A DNA stretch of 39,074 bases from Bacteroidota bacterium (GCA_023416995.1 JAEZGI010000060.1:1-39074), one strand, 5' to 3'; positions 14,451 through 23,283 are shown, numbered from the stretch's first letter. A program made the numbers and translations. The notes: generated from the sequence alone by a model not told the origin.

Positions 14451-16904
14451 TTACTGCTCCGCTCCTTTAACGCGGCTTTGTTCTTCTGCTGCGGCACCTT
14501 TTTTCCTGTTGTTTTGCGGCCCTTTTAACGGCTTACCAAAACGATATGAGAAAGTCAATCCGGCAACCCGGCTGTCGCGCTTATTGGTAAACCTTGTATC
14601 AGTACCCTGGATATCCATCTGACCCCGGAATTGTTGGGTCCAGAATATATCCCGAACGTTTAACCGTACTGTACCCTTGCTTTTAAGAACCTGTTTGGAA
14701 ACTCCTGCCGAAAGCTGGCCGAGCGGCTGCATAAATATCTGTCCGTCTACTCCCCTGGATCTGTAAAATCCACTAAGCTCTGCACTCCAACCCTTTCCAA
14801 AGTTGAATTGGTTATTCACGTTCCATAAGAAATTGGTTGCGCTTACATCAAGATACTTTCCATATAATTCACCTTTAAAACTATTGTAGTTAAGATTACC
14901 ATAGATTATAGCTGTCCACCATTTAACTACCGGTATCTGCGCACTCACACTTATTCCCGCATTATGACGCTCACCGATATTTCCTTCGCGAACGATTGTT
15001 GCAAACTCAACCTGCTCAAATGTTTCAGTAAAGTAGTTGGTTGTTTTGCTGTAATTCAATGTAGTGGTCAACCAGCTTTTTAATGTGTGGCTTAACTCAA
15101 TATTGTTGGTGTATTGTGGTTGTAAGAAGGGGTTACCTGCTTCATAGGTATAATTGTCGATAAAGAACAAAAACGGATTAAGCGATTGATAACCGGGCCG
15201 GTCAATACGGCGGCCGACAGACAATCCAAGCTGATTGTTTTTATCGAGTTTATAACTGAGATACATAGTCGGAAACAGATTGTTATAAGTACGTTTGAAA
15301 GCTGAATCCGAACCAGGTTTCAAAACGTTGCCAAACTGGTGCCCTTTCAGATTAGTATTCTCGAACCTTAACCCCGCCTGTACACCAAACTTTTTAAACT
15401 GACGGTTTACATTAAGATAAACTGCGTTGATGTTTTCTTCATAGCTGAAACGATTTGTTTTATCTGCATCGATCGTACTCGATCCATTGTGTACGTTGAA
15501 ATAGTTGGCGCTGTTATCGGTTTGAACGAAACTGCTCTTCACACCGGTTTCAAGTTTCCAACCTTTCCTGAATGGATGGGTGTAGTCGACCTTAGCAGAA
15601 TATATATTGATATCAACCGGCAGATTACTGATCAGATCGGCCTGGTTTTTCTTGACCCAGGCGGGGTCAAAATTTACGTTAGTAAATGTTTGCCGGGTAT
15701 CAGAAGTATAGTTAGAGTAATCTGCATCTGCGGTTATTTCCCGGCCGGTTGAATCATACTGATGTCTGAAGTTGAGGTTGATCGCGCCATTCTTCCAGTT
15801 GTTTTTATGTGTACCGGTAGAAAGTACAATAGAGTCAACTACCCTGCTCCCATCTTTCAGGTAGGAGACATTGCGGTTCGTCTGATTTTCTGGATTATAA
15901 AATCCTGTGGCGACAAATCCGATGGTCGTTTTCTGGCTAAGAAAATAATCAGCACCAAGTTTCAGGTTGTTGCTGGCATTACGTCTGCGCATAGTGGCCA
16001 CCTGGTCAAAAACTGCAGTGGTATTGGAACTACCGTCGTTGTATATACGCTGGATGGTTAACTCGTTAAAACCATTGTTTTTGTTGAAGCTGTAGTTCAT
16101 AAAGGTGTTCAGTTTCCCATTTCTGTAGTTGAGATTAAGGCTCTCATTGGTGCGCCAGTACACGCCCTGCGAATAACCTGCTGTCACACTTCCGTTAAAT
16201 CCTTTCTGTTTGTTCTTTTTTGTTTTGATATTGATGATACCGGAATTGCCCGCAGCATCATATTTAGCCGGGGGATTTGTCATGATTTCAATCTGATCCA
16301 ACTGGTTTGCGTTCATATTGTTTAACAGGTTCACCAGCTCGGCTCCACTCAGGTAAGACGGCTTACCATCAATAAACACCTGCACACCCTGCTTGCCTTT
16401 GAGACTGATATTGCCATCTTTATCGACGGTGATTCCGGGCGATTTTTCAAGTACTTCCAGTGCCGTTGCGCCTGCATTGGTAACTGCCGCATCCACATTC
16501 ACCACCATCCTGTCGATTTTTTGTTCGATCATTTGTTTTCTTGCTACCACCGTCACGCTCGACAAATCATGTGTACCGGCCTTCAGGATAACCTGTTTGA
16601 AATCGCGCGTTGATTGCTTTGCATCAATGTTGAATTTACCGGAAGTGTAACCGGTAAATCCAACATTTGAAATTGATATATAATAGACGCCCTGGGCGAT
16701 GTTGCTAAAGTTAAAAACTCCACTTGTATCAGCTTTGCCGGAATAAGCAACCGCTGAATCGGCAGCCCGGAAAATTGTTATGCTGGCAGCAGATATTGGT
16801 TTCGTGCCATCTGTAACCATCCCTTTTATAATGCCTTTAAAGTCCTGTGAGCGGGAACTCATGGTTAACAGGATCACTGCAAAAAGTACTAATAAGCGTT
16901 TCAT
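14451..16904 (-). CDS. Outer-membrane beta-barrel protein with carboxypeptidase-like domain (TonB-dependent receptor type)
   Basis: 817 residues. A signal peptide (RLLVLFAVILLTMSSRSQ) is followed by a carboxypeptidase-regulatory-like beta-sandwich (about 25-110: IKGMVTDGTKPISAASITIF). A plug domain (about 125-220) has VLEKSPGITVDKDGNISLKG and IEIMTNPPAKYDAAGNSGII. The rest is a long beta-barrel of the OMP_b-brl_3 type, with alternating aromatic strands such as NYNSFKGELYGKYLDVSATN. The barrel appears to end at LTFSYRFGK and is followed by a basic tail of about 25 residues. It probably moves or binds a ligand at the outer membrane; no substrate gene (such as SusD) is adjacent, so the ligand is unknown. 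Confidence 0.9.
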   Translation of the reverse strand: MKRLLVLFAVILLTMSSRSQDFKGIIKGMVTDGTKPISAASITIFRAADSAVAYSGKADTSGVFNFSNIAQGVYYISISNVGFTGYTSGKFNIDAKQSTRDFKQVILKAGTHDLSSVTVVARKQMIEQKIDRMVVNVDAAVTNAGATALEVLEKSPGITVDKDGNISLKGKQGVQVFIDGKPSYLSGAELVNLLNNMNANQLDQIEIMTNPPAKYDAAGNSGIINIKTKKNKQKGFNGSVTAGYSQGVYWRTNESLNLNYRNGKLNTFMNYSFNKNNGFNELTIQRIYNDGSSNTTAVFDQVATMRRRNASNNLKLGADYFLSQKTTIGFVATGFYNPENQTNRNVSYLKDGSRVVDSIVLSTGTHKNNWKNGAINLNFRHQYDSTGREITADADYSNYTSDTRQTFTNVNFDPAWVKKNQADLISNLPVDINIYSAKVDYTHPFRKGWKLETGVKSSFVQTDNSANYFNVHNGSSTIDADKTNRFSYEENINAVYLNVNRQFKKFGVQAGLRFENTNLKGHQFGNVLKPGSDSAFKRTYNNLFPTMYLSYKLDKNNQLGLSVGRRIDRPGYQSLNPFLFFIDNYTYEAGNPFLQPQYTNNIELSHTLKSWLTTTLNYSKTTNYFTETFEQVEFATIVREGNIGERHNAGISVSAQIPVVKWWTAIIYGNLNYNSFKGELYGKYLDVSATNFLWNVNNQFNFGKGWSAELSGFYRSRGVDGQIFMQPLGQLSAGVSKQVLKSKGTVRLNVRDIFWTQQFRGQMDIQGTDTRFTNKRDSRVAGLTFSYRFGKPLKGPQNNRKKGAAAEEQSRVKGAEQ

Positions 16905-16941
16905 GTGTTTGATTTAATACTGGGCTAAACTAATTACATTC

Positions 16942-16949
16942 CAAAAGTA
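16942..16949 (-). promoter_or_regulatory. -7 promoter element for the 14451-16904 gene
   Basis: TACTTTTG on the minus strand fits TAnnTTTG, about 37 bases before the ATG. A TTG lies 14 bases further upstream, shorter than the usual spacing. Confidence 0.45.
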
Positions 16950-17213
16950 GGTACTATGCGAAACAAGGTACATGGCAAAGTTACGAATGGCTGCTGCACC
17001 TGATAACCGGTAAATGATTGGAATGATTATAGGACGGCCGGGACGGAATTAGGTTACACAAAATACGCCGAGTTGGATGAGCGGTACTGAAACCGGATAA
17101 AAGGAGCGTTCCAAATACCTTCTGTATAAAGATGCGGGGAACGTCAGGTTCCGAACAAAATGTCAGAGGGGTAAAGCCGTACGAAACAGGGTCAGCGGAA
17201 CATCTCTATGGTC
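16950..17213. other. Intergenic region between lgt and the barrel-protein gene
   Basis: Apart from the promoter element of the downstream barrel gene, I see no gene, RNA structure or clear terminator here. The short plus-strand frame at 17132 runs into lgt and has no recognisable protein character. Confidence 0.4.
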
Positions 17214-18509
17214 TCAGTTCGCACCGAGCCTGGAGCGGTTGCGTCTTGTCAGATAGAAATAGAGCAGAATTCCGCATAGCGACAAAGATGCTGCGATTAC
17301 CTCTGCCTGTGTAGGATGGAACCCAAAAAGATTCATGGTATTGTTCACCCTGATTTTTTCAATCAGGAAACGTTCCAGCCCGTTTACGATCAGGTAAACT
17401 GCAAACATGGTCCCTGGGATCTTCAGCCTGCTGCGAAGTGACCAAAGGAAAATGAATAACAGTATTCCCATGATGGTTTCATAAAAAGGTGTCGGGTACA
17501 CCGGAATTGGCAAATGTGCACAATACTGGCCTTCACAGCCCGCAATCGGAACACCGTCACTTAACACATTATGTGGATACGAAAAGGCTACCATCCAGTT
17601 GGGTAACCATGCAGGAGCAACGGTGGCACTTCTATGTACATCGGCCAAAGCAACGCCCGGGAACTGCTGTGCGTAATAAGCACTACTTGCCTGTAAGGTG
17701 GCATTGAAAGTGGCGGAATCGGTAAGAACGGCTTTGGAGTCCGCCCCGGTTATATAGGCACTGTTGAGAATGCCCCAGTCGCCGTCACCTGCCACCTGGC
17801 AACCTATTCTGCCAATTGCATAAGCCAGTATTAACGCCGGTGCTGCAGCATCACAAAGATGGATAAACCGGATCTTATGTTTGCGCGCGTAATACCAGAG
17901 AGCGAGTGTTGCGCAGATTAGTCCACCGTAAAATGTAAGTCCGCTGAATGATAATAAAGCTTCAATCGGGTTAGCGGTAAACTGGTCCCAGTTTTCAAAA
18001 TTGTGAAACAGTTTCGCGCCGAGGAAACCAAACAGAGCCGCATAAATAACAATATCTCCTACCCTGTCGTGGGGCCAGATCCTGATGCTGCGTTCCTCAG
18101 GTTTAGCGAGTTTCTGTTTATTCTTCTCAAACCATTTTAGCCACATGAAGAAAATACCAAGCACGATACCGGCAAACCAGTTTCCCTCACTTGAAAAGAT
18201 AAACTGTTGCGGATCCGGAGCTGTTGCCTGCGTGGATAAGAACAATCCTACAATCTTATAACCCAGTACAAAACCAAGAAGAAAATTCAATACCAATTCG
18301 CCGGCAGTAGCTGGCTGTCCGACGGTGATCTTAACTTCTTCGCCATGAAGCAAACCATCTCTTTGTTTCCTTTTCAGCTCACGTGTAAGTACATACGCTG
18401 CCACCAGGAAAGCGATGGCCACAAAAAAACCAAAGGAATTGACAAACCTCAGAAAGCCAACCCGGACACCAAATAGATCCTCAAAAGCGTAATAAAGGTT
18501 TGGATACAT
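17214..18509 (-). CDS. lgt: Prolipoprotein diacylglyceryl transferase
   Basis: This 431-residue multi-pass membrane protein is longer than typical Lgt (about 260-300). LTFYGGLICATLALWYYARK corresponds to the conserved YGG segment, and YAIGRIGCQVAGDGDWG to the Lgt signature with its essential Arg. PVYPTPFYE matches the conserved late motif, and NGLERFLIEKIRVN the final periplasmic/helix region. Lgt moves diacylglycerol from phosphatidylglycerol to the lipobox Cys of prolipoproteins in the inner membrane. An extra segment of about 80 residues between the GRIGCQ motif and PVYPTPFYE, and a longer N-terminal membrane region, explain the size. The window has at least two predicted lipoprotein substrates. 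Confidence 0.9.
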   Translation of the reverse strand: MYPNLYYAFEDLFGVRVGFLRFVNSFGFFVAIAFLVAAYVLTRELKRKQRDGLLHGEEVKITVGQPATAGELVLNFLLGFVLGYKIVGLFLSTQATAPDPQQFIFSSEGNWFAGIVLGIFFMWLKWFEKNKQKLAKPEERSIRIWPHDRVGDIVIYAALFGFLGAKLFHNFENWDQFTANPIEALLSFSGLTFYGGLICATLALWYYARKHKIRFIHLCDAAAPALILAYAIGRIGCQVAGDGDWGILNSAYITGADSKAVLTDSATFNATLQASSAYYAQQFPGVALADVHRSATVAPAWLPNWMVAFSYPHNVLSDGVPIAGCEGQYCAHLPIPVYPTPFYETIMGILLFIFLWSLRSRLKIPGTMFAVYLIVNGLERFLIEKIRVNNTMNLFGFHPTQAEVIAASLSLCGILLYFYLTRRNRSRLGAN

Positions 18510-18564
18510 GTGAAGCGAAAGAGTTTAGATTGAACCTGCAATGATAAGAAACGATTAGGGATAT

Positions 18565-18592
18565 AAAAAACCCTCTTAGGAATAAGAGGGTT
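18565..18592 (-). terminator. Rho-independent terminator of the bacilliredoxin gene
   Basis: A ten-base stem AACCCTCTTA/TAAGAGGGTT (18569-18592) with loop GGAA is followed on the minus strand by T-rich sequence. Confidence 0.85.
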
Positions 18593-18631
18593 ATCACTAT
18601 GAACAAAGCTGAATTAACAGCTAAATCTTAA

Positions 18632-19045
18632 TTAACAGTATTCATCAAACGCGGCAATCAGATTGTGCGCAATCATCTGGGCCGAACGACCTTCAATCAT
18701 ATGACGTTCGATAAAATGCACCAACTCACCATTTTTAAATAAGGCTATTGACGGTGATGAAGGAGGATAAGGAAGCAGGTGCTCACGCAGTTTTTTTACC
18801 GCATCAATATCAAAACCCGCAAAACTCGTAGCAAGATGGTCAGGCTTTTTCGACGAATTCATCACGGCCATCAATACACCCGGGCGGGCGGTACCCGCCG
18901 AACAACCGCAAACTGAGTTCACAACTACCAGAGTGGTGCCTGACTCTTTTAACTGATTGTCGACTTCTTCAGGAGTTTTCAATTCAACAAAACCCTGTTC
19001 GGTCAACTCTTCCTTCATCGGAATAACTATTTCTGCTGGATACAT
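18632..19045 (-). CDS. BrxA/BrxB family bacilliredoxin
   Basis: 137 residues of the YphP/YqiW fold. VNSVCGCSAGTARPG carries the CGC redox motif (C46, C48) of this family. SIALFKNGELVHFIERHMIEGR matches the C-terminal thioredoxin-like strands. In Bacillus these proteins reduce mixed disulfides between proteins and bacillithiol; many Bacteroidota also make bacillithiol, so the same cytoplasmic role is plausible here but unproven from this window. The gene has its own -7 element (19079-19086) and terminator, and is divergent from hsp20. Confidence 0.9.
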   Translation of the reverse strand: MYPAEIVIPMKEELTEQGFVELKTPEEVDNQLKESGTTLVVVNSVCGCSAGTARPGVLMAVMNSSKKPDHLATSFAGFDIDAVKKLREHLLPYPPSSPSIALFKNGELVHFIERHMIEGRSAQMIAHNLIAAFDEYC

Positions 19046-19078
19046 AATCTATAAATGTTTTATTGGAAATTTTGAATG

Positions 19079-19086
19079 CAAAACTA
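19079..19086 (-). promoter_or_regulatory. -7 promoter element for the bacilliredoxin gene
   Basis: The minus strand reads TAGTTTTG, a TAnnTTTG match about 33 bases before the ATG. The -33 box is not clear. Confidence 0.45.
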
Positions 19087-19130
19087 GGTAAAAATGATGA
19101 TAACATATCGAAACTTATAAATACATCAGT

Positions 19131-19167
19131 CAATATGTCGGCTGGATTGCAACTTCTTGCCATATTG
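19131..19167. repeat. Inverted repeat upstream of hsp20
   Basis: CAATATG (19131-19137) and CATATTG (19161-19167) are perfect seven-base inverted copies 23 bases apart. The second lies in the near-palindrome GCCATATTGGC (19159-19169). They lie about 115-150 bases before hsp20 in the region shared with the divergent bacilliredoxin gene. An operator is possible but unproven. Confidence 0.35.
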
Positions 19168-19283
19168 GCGTTAAAATCAAAGTAAAACTTGCAAAACGAC
19201 AGTTAAATCCACGATTTTTAGCATCGGTACGTCATTTGTTTAACCCTTAGTACAAATCATTAAACAACTTAAACAAAATAACT

Positions 19284-19715
19284 ATGACACTCGTAAAATT
19301 CAACAATCACCCGGTTAAGACCTTCGACAACATTTTTAATGACTTCTTCACCGGCTTCCCTTCCCATTCTACTCAGCAACAGTCTGCCGCTGCACCGGTG
19401 AACATCAAAGAAAATAACAATGGTTTTGATCTTGAGTTCAGTGTTCCGGGAAGAAATAAAGAAGAATTCAAAATTGAACTTGAAAAAGGTTTATTAACCA
19501 TCAGTTTTGAAGCGAAAGAATCAGAACAACCAGCTGCAGAAACAAAAGTTGTTCGTCGCGAATTCTCGATAGGTTCTTTTAAAAGATCTTTCCATGTAGA
19601 TGAAAAGATTGACCTGGATAATATTCAGGCAAAATACGAAAACGGGATCCTGAAAGTCTTCCTTCCGAAAAAACAGGAAGTTGCGCCGACCAGCAAGCAA
19701 ATCAATGTGCAATAA
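19284..19715 (+). CDS. Small heat-shock protein, Hsp20/alpha-crystallin family
   Basis: 143 residues. A short N-terminal arm with FDNIFNDFFTGF leads into an alpha-crystallin domain (about residues 38-130): APVNIKENNNGFDLEFSVPG, KEEFKIELEKGLLTI and the conserved A-x-x-x-n-G-I/V-L element as AKYENGILKVFLPKK. The C-terminal tail is short, and its IxI-like motif is only weak (KQINVQ). These ATP-independent chaperones hold unfolding proteins in the cytoplasm. The gene is monocistronic, with a long upstream region (238 bases shared with the divergent gene) containing an inverted repeat. No CIRCE element or clear TAnnTTTG box is visible. Confidence 0.95.
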   Translation: MTLVKFNNHPVKTFDNIFNDFFTGFPSHSTQQQSAAAPVNIKENNNGFDLEFSVPGRNKEEFKIELEKGLLTISFEAKESEQPAAETKVVRREFSIGSFKRSFHVDEKIDLDNIQAKYENGILKVFLPKKQEVAPTSKQINVQ

Positions 19716-19762
19716 TTAAAGCGCAATTAATAATAAGGTAAATCCCTTAAACTTTTCTTTAA

Positions 19763-19796
19763 AACCCATCCACGGTCATCACGGGGTGGGTTTTTT
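19763..19796 (+). terminator. Rho-independent terminator of hsp20
   Basis: AACCCATCC (19763-19771) pairs with GGGTGGGTT with one G-U pair, followed by six T to 19796. The next gene starts only 38 bases later. Confidence 0.85.
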
Positions 19797-19833
19797 AGCG
19801 ATTTATAGTAACTTCGGGCACGATTTCCAAATC

Positions 19834-21132
19834 ATGAGAATATTCCCTGTTCGCAATTTTTGCTGGCTTTTGGTTTTGCTCTGGTTGTTCGCCCCTATTT
19901 CACAGGTTAAAGCGCAGGATACCACAGTTGTTGATACGATCCCCCACGTGATCGACACGGTGCCCTATGTGCCGGCGGATACCGTCCTCAGAATCAAAAA
20001 TATCAACCCTTATTTTACGCTGCACGTAGATTCTACGCTCAATTACCAGCTGGAAATCAACAAGGATCCACGTAACTTTTATTGGTTCCTTCGTAACTCA
20101 CCGGTTGGGTTACGGATCAACAAGGACAATGGTATGCTGACCTTTAAGGCAGAAAAATCATATTTCCTGAGCGGCAAACTTAAATATGATACGGAATACC
20201 GGGTTAATATAGGTGTACAAAGTCTTAACAACCCGACCGAAAGAATTGATACCTTTTTCTCTATTACCTTCTATAATACCGACATCATTGCTTCCAAAGT
20301 AAAACCTTCGGTAAGTTCTACGCTCTACGTTGATGAAGGAGATACCATTGCATTCAAGGTACAGTGTGAAAACGGAAGTTTCCCGATCGAACACATCACC
20401 TTCTACGCAAATACGCCGTTAAAAAATTTTACACAGGTCCGCCGCTGCGACGATGATTTCATGTGGACTGCACCATTTGATTTTGTGAAGGAAACTGATT
20501 CGGCAAGGGTCAAAATCCTCCAACTGAGCTTTGTGGGCGTAAACCGTTTTATGATCCGGGATACCGCCGTCGTGCGGATCATAGTCCGCGACGCGCTTAA
20601 TTATCCACTCGCGCTCCAGGAATACCGTCAGCAGGTTAAAAACACCGAGGAACTGATCCTCGCAATGAAATTTACTTTTATTCAGCTGGATAAAGGTGTG
20701 AAACGTGTAAAAGGCACCAGGACCACCTTCGACATAACTTCTTCGACTACTGCATTGACAGGTAGTATCCTTGCATCTTCAGCAAGTCAAAGCAGTCAAA
20801 ACGTGGGTAAAATCATGCCCTCAGTGGGTGTGAGTTTGGTGCCGGTGAAGGAAGCCGTGGCTCCCCAAAAAGTTTTTGATCAGAATCAGGCGTCTGCGCT
20901 TCGCGGTAACTACAAACGCCTGGAATATATTCTTCGGGAAAGCCAGTTGATTGGTGAAAGGGATCCGGACATTACCAAGAAAACTGCCAGGCTGAAAGAT
21001 GAAATCAAACAAATGCAGGCCCAGTTGGTGGATGTTCCGCTTGAACTTACTGGTGACATGACCTCCGAAGAGCTTGAAAAATACCTTAACAGCCCGAAAG
21101 TTACCCGTAAATACAGGTTGAAAAGAAGATAA
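19834..21132 (+). CDS. Secreted protein of unknown function with Ig-like segments
   Basis: The 432-residue product starts with a clear signal peptide (IFPVRNFCWLLVLLWLFAP, cleavage near VKAQ). A Thr/Val/Asp-Pro linker follows. Residues about 60-150 read like a cadherin-like or putative Ig-type beta domain (LRINKDNGMLTFKAEKSY, YRVNIGVQSLNNPTERID). A second beta domain follows at about 165-265, ending RDTAVVRIIVRDALNYP. The C-terminal 160 residues are partly helical, with a KKTARLKDEIKQMQAQL coil-like stretch. I do not recognise a named family. The frame extends upstream to a GTG inside the hsp20 terminator, but the signal peptide begins at the ATG at 19834, so that start is chosen. Confidence 0.75.
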   Translation: MRIFPVRNFCWLLVLLWLFAPISQVKAQDTTVVDTIPHVIDTVPYVPADTVLRIKNINPYFTLHVDSTLNYQLEINKDPRNFYWFLRNSPVGLRINKDNGMLTFKAEKSYFLSGKLKYDTEYRVNIGVQSLNNPTERIDTFFSITFYNTDIIASKVKPSVSSTLYVDEGDTIAFKVQCENGSFPIEHITFYANTPLKNFTQVRRCDDDFMWTAPFDFVKETDSARVKILQLSFVGVNRFMIRDTAVVRIIVRDALNYPLALQEYRQQVKNTEELILAMKFTFIQLDKGVKRVKGTRTTFDITSSTTALTGSILASSASQSSQNVGKIMPSVGVSLVPVKEAVAPQKVFDQNQASALRGNYKRLEYILRESQLIGERDPDITKKTARLKDEIKQMQAQLVDVPLELTGDMTSEELEKYLNSPKVTRKYRLKRR

Positions 21133-21138
21133 GCCCGG

Positions 21139-21591
21139 CTATTCGCAACCGGTGCGTCTCCTGGTATCAATCAGGTACTGAATTTTCCATGCTCCCTGAA
21201 CCCGTACCAGTTGAAAACTGTTGACGCCGCAATGACTCAGCTTTCCTGAGAAATAGAATTTATACGGGGTCCAGACCGAGGCGAGGTCGCCATCAACCTT
21301 TACACTTTCAAAGACAATCTGTTCATCCAGCGCTCCTTTTGTTTGTTTGGCAATTGAAGTTGCAAACGCACTCACCAGGTCGGTACGCACACGCACCTTC
21401 CCATCAGCGCTCCTGGCAATGGTTTGTAAGATGGCACTGTCCGTAAAACTATTAATTATAGCACCCGAGTCAACGTTCCTCATACCATCAAAAAGCTGGT
21501 TAATGGTAGCCTTTACTGAATCTTCGGCGGTTTGGGCATGAAGGGTAGCAACCAGGCAAAAGCCGATCACTGTTGAGATAATTCTTTTCAT
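21139..21591 (-). CDS. Secreted NTF2-like (SnoaL/DUF4440-type) protein
   Basis: 150 residues. A signal peptide (RIISTVIGFCLVATLHAQ) precedes a single NTF2-like cone-shaped fold of about 125 residues: DSVKATINQLFDGMRNVDSG at the start, FTDSAILQT in the middle, and ASVWTPYKFYFSGKLSHCGV with FQLVRVQGAWKIQYL at the end. The last strands match the usual DUF4440/SnoaL pattern. Such proteins may bind small ligands or act as minor enzymes; no catalytic residues can be named. It is convergent with the plus-strand unknown gene six bases away. A perfect hairpin terminator lies upstream of its start and belongs to the next minus-strand gene. Confidence 0.8.
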   Translation of the reverse strand: MKRIISTVIGFCLVATLHAQTAEDSVKATINQLFDGMRNVDSGAIINSFTDSAILQTIARSADGKVRVRTDLVSAFATSIAKQTKGALDEQIVFESVKVDGDLASVWTPYKFYFSGKLSHCGVNSFQLVRVQGAWKIQYLIDTRRRTGCE

Positions 21592-21700
21592 AATTGTTTT
21601 TGAAACGGTCCGCTAAAATAAGTGGATTTAGCATACCAAATCCGGATATCCATAAACGGTATGCCCGTGGATTAATAAGGCAGCTACCATCAGGTCGTTT

Positions 21701-21734
21701 AACAACAAAAGCCGGAACGCCGGCTTTTGTTGTT
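21701..21734 (-). terminator. Strong hairpin terminator
   Basis: A perfect 15-base stem AACAACAAAAGCCGG (21701-21715) pairs with 21720-21734 around the loop AACG. The A and T runs are within the stem. It lies just after the PLP decarboxylase gene on the minus strand and may work in both directions. Confidence 0.8.
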
Positions 21735-21772
21735 ATTCTTATATTGTTGCACCTGGTGCGCGTATCCTTTTA

Positions 21773-23173
21773 TTACTTCACGTATCCAAGTATCTTCAAC
21801 ATACTTTGGGCAGTCTGCTCTTTTGCATAAACCCAATCAACCAGTTTGCCATTTTTATCGTGACCAACTATGATATGTTTTGGTGAAGGTATGAGGCAGT
21901 GTTTGATACCCCCATAACCACTGATCTGGTCCTGGTAGGCACCGGTATGAAAAAATCCAACATATAGAGGTTCGCCGTTTGTGACCTTCGGCAGAAACAC
22001 CTCGTTGACATGTTCTTCCGAATCGTAATAGTCATGACTATCACAAGTAATACCCCCTAACACAACCCGCTGGTATTCCTGGTCCCATTTATTGACCGGC
22101 AACAACAGAAACTTCTCCCCTATACCCCAGGTGTCTGGCAAAGTGGTAATAAAAGATGAATCGATCATATACCAGATCTCGCGGTCGTTTTGTGTTTTTT
22201 GCCCGATAACGGAGTAAATATGAGCCATGCTTTCACCAACGGTATAGCTACCAAATTCGGTGAAGATATGAGGCATCGGAACCTTGTTCTTTTTGCAGGC
22301 TTTTTTGATATTACCGACTATCTCATTAATCATGAACTGGTAATCATATTCAAAACCCAGGGAGTGTTTGATAGGAAAGCCCCCACCGATATTTATTGAG
22401 TCCAGTTCAGGACAAATCTTCTTCAACTGGCAATAAAGATTGATGATCTTGTTCAATTCACTCCAGTAGTAGATATCATCTTTTATACCCTTGTTCAAAA
22501 AGATATGAAGCATCTTCAACTGGAACTTATCTTCGTTTCCTTCAATCTTATCTACATAAAACTCGAGGATATCGCGGGCCCTGAATCCAAGTCTTGAAGT
22601 ATAAAAAGGAAAGGTTGGTTCCTCTTCGGCGGCAACCCTGATACCAAGTTTAAACGGCACCTTTACCGATTTTTTGTAGTGCTGCAGTTCGTCGGGATTA
22701 TCAAGAACCGGAACAACATTTTTGAAACCAGTGTTCAGCAGGTTAGCGATGCGGCTGGTATACGATTTCTGTTTGTACCCATTGCATATGATGAAGATAT
22801 CCTTGTTGATCTTGCGTTTTTCGTACAATTTTTTAATGATCTCAATATCGTAGGCATAAGATGTTTCGAGATGGATCTCGTGTTTCAATGCCTCTTCCAC
22901 CACAAAAGAAAAGTGTGAACTTTTCGTACAGTAACAATAGTTGTATTTGCCTTCGTACCGGTGTTTTTTGATGGCATTTGCAAACATCTGCTTCGCCTTA
23001 TTGATCTGCATGCCGATCTTGGGCAGATAGGTAAGCTTCATAGGCGTTCCATACTTATCGATCAGGGCTTTCAGGTCAAGTCCGTTGAATTGAAGATAAT
23101 TGTCCTTTGTGAGAAAGTCTTCCTGAGGATAGTTGAAAGTCTGCTTCACCAGGTCGGCGTAGCTATTGTTCAT
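21773..23173 (-). CDS. Fold-type III PLP decarboxylase, arginine decarboxylase-like
   Basis: The 466-residue enzyme has the alanine-racemase-like barrel plus beta domain of Orn/Lys/Arg/DAP decarboxylases. The PLP lysine is expected at K84 in YCTKSSHF. INIGGGFP is the phosphate-binding glycine loop. The catalytic CDSxD motif is present as C377 in GITCDSHDYY. Bacteroidota have this length class annotated as biosynthetic arginine decarboxylase, which would make agmatine for polyamine synthesis. The substrate is not proven by the sequence; diaminopimelate or carboxynorspermidine-type substrates are alternatives. The ATG at 23173 is chosen because the 24 codons upstream lack similarity and overlap the leader. 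A consensus promoter (23254-23282) and a terminator frame it as a single gene. Confidence 0.8.
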   Translation of the reverse strand: MNNSYADLVKQTFNYPQEDFLTKDNYLQFNGLDLKALIDKYGTPMKLTYLPKIGMQINKAKQMFANAIKKHRYEGKYNYCYCTKSSHFSFVVEEALKHEIHLETSYAYDIEIIKKLYEKRKINKDIFIICNGYKQKSYTSRIANLLNTGFKNVVPVLDNPDELQHYKKSVKVPFKLGIRVAAEEEPTFPFYTSRLGFRARDILEFYVDKIEGNEDKFQLKMLHIFLNKGIKDDIYYWSELNKIINLYCQLKKICPELDSINIGGGFPIKHSLGFEYDYQFMINEIVGNIKKACKKNKVPMPHIFTEFGSYTVGESMAHIYSVIGQKTQNDREIWYMIDSSFITTLPDTWGIGEKFLLLPVNKWDQEYQRVVLGGITCDSHDYYDSEEHVNEVFLPKVTNGEPLYVGFFHTGAYQDQISGYGGIKHCLIPSPKHIIVGHDKNGKLVDWVYAKEQTAQSMLKILGYVK

Positions 23174-23253
23174 GTACTCGTTAGGATTGCTGATGGTCGT
23201 AAGTTTTAAAATATGAAAAAACGGTACTGCCTTTAATGAAAACAAAGATCATA

Positions 23254-23282
23254 CAAAAATAATTGTTTGTACTATTTCTCAA
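23254..23282 (-). promoter_or_regulatory. Bacteroidota-type promoter for the PLP decarboxylase
   Basis: On the minus strand TTG (23282-23280), 18 bases, then TATTTTTG (23261-23254) fit the -33/-7 pattern. The predicted leader is about 75 bases. Confidence 0.6.
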
Positions 23283-23283
23283 T

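Noticed and set aside
19135..19185. 16-codon frame MSAGLQLLAILALKSK upstream of hsp20
   Set aside because: Overlaps the inverted repeat, has no ribosome-binding sequence or terminator, and is likely chance.
19786..19833. GTG start for the secreted unknown gene
   Set aside because: It lies inside the hsp20 terminator and puts 16 residues before an obvious signal peptide.
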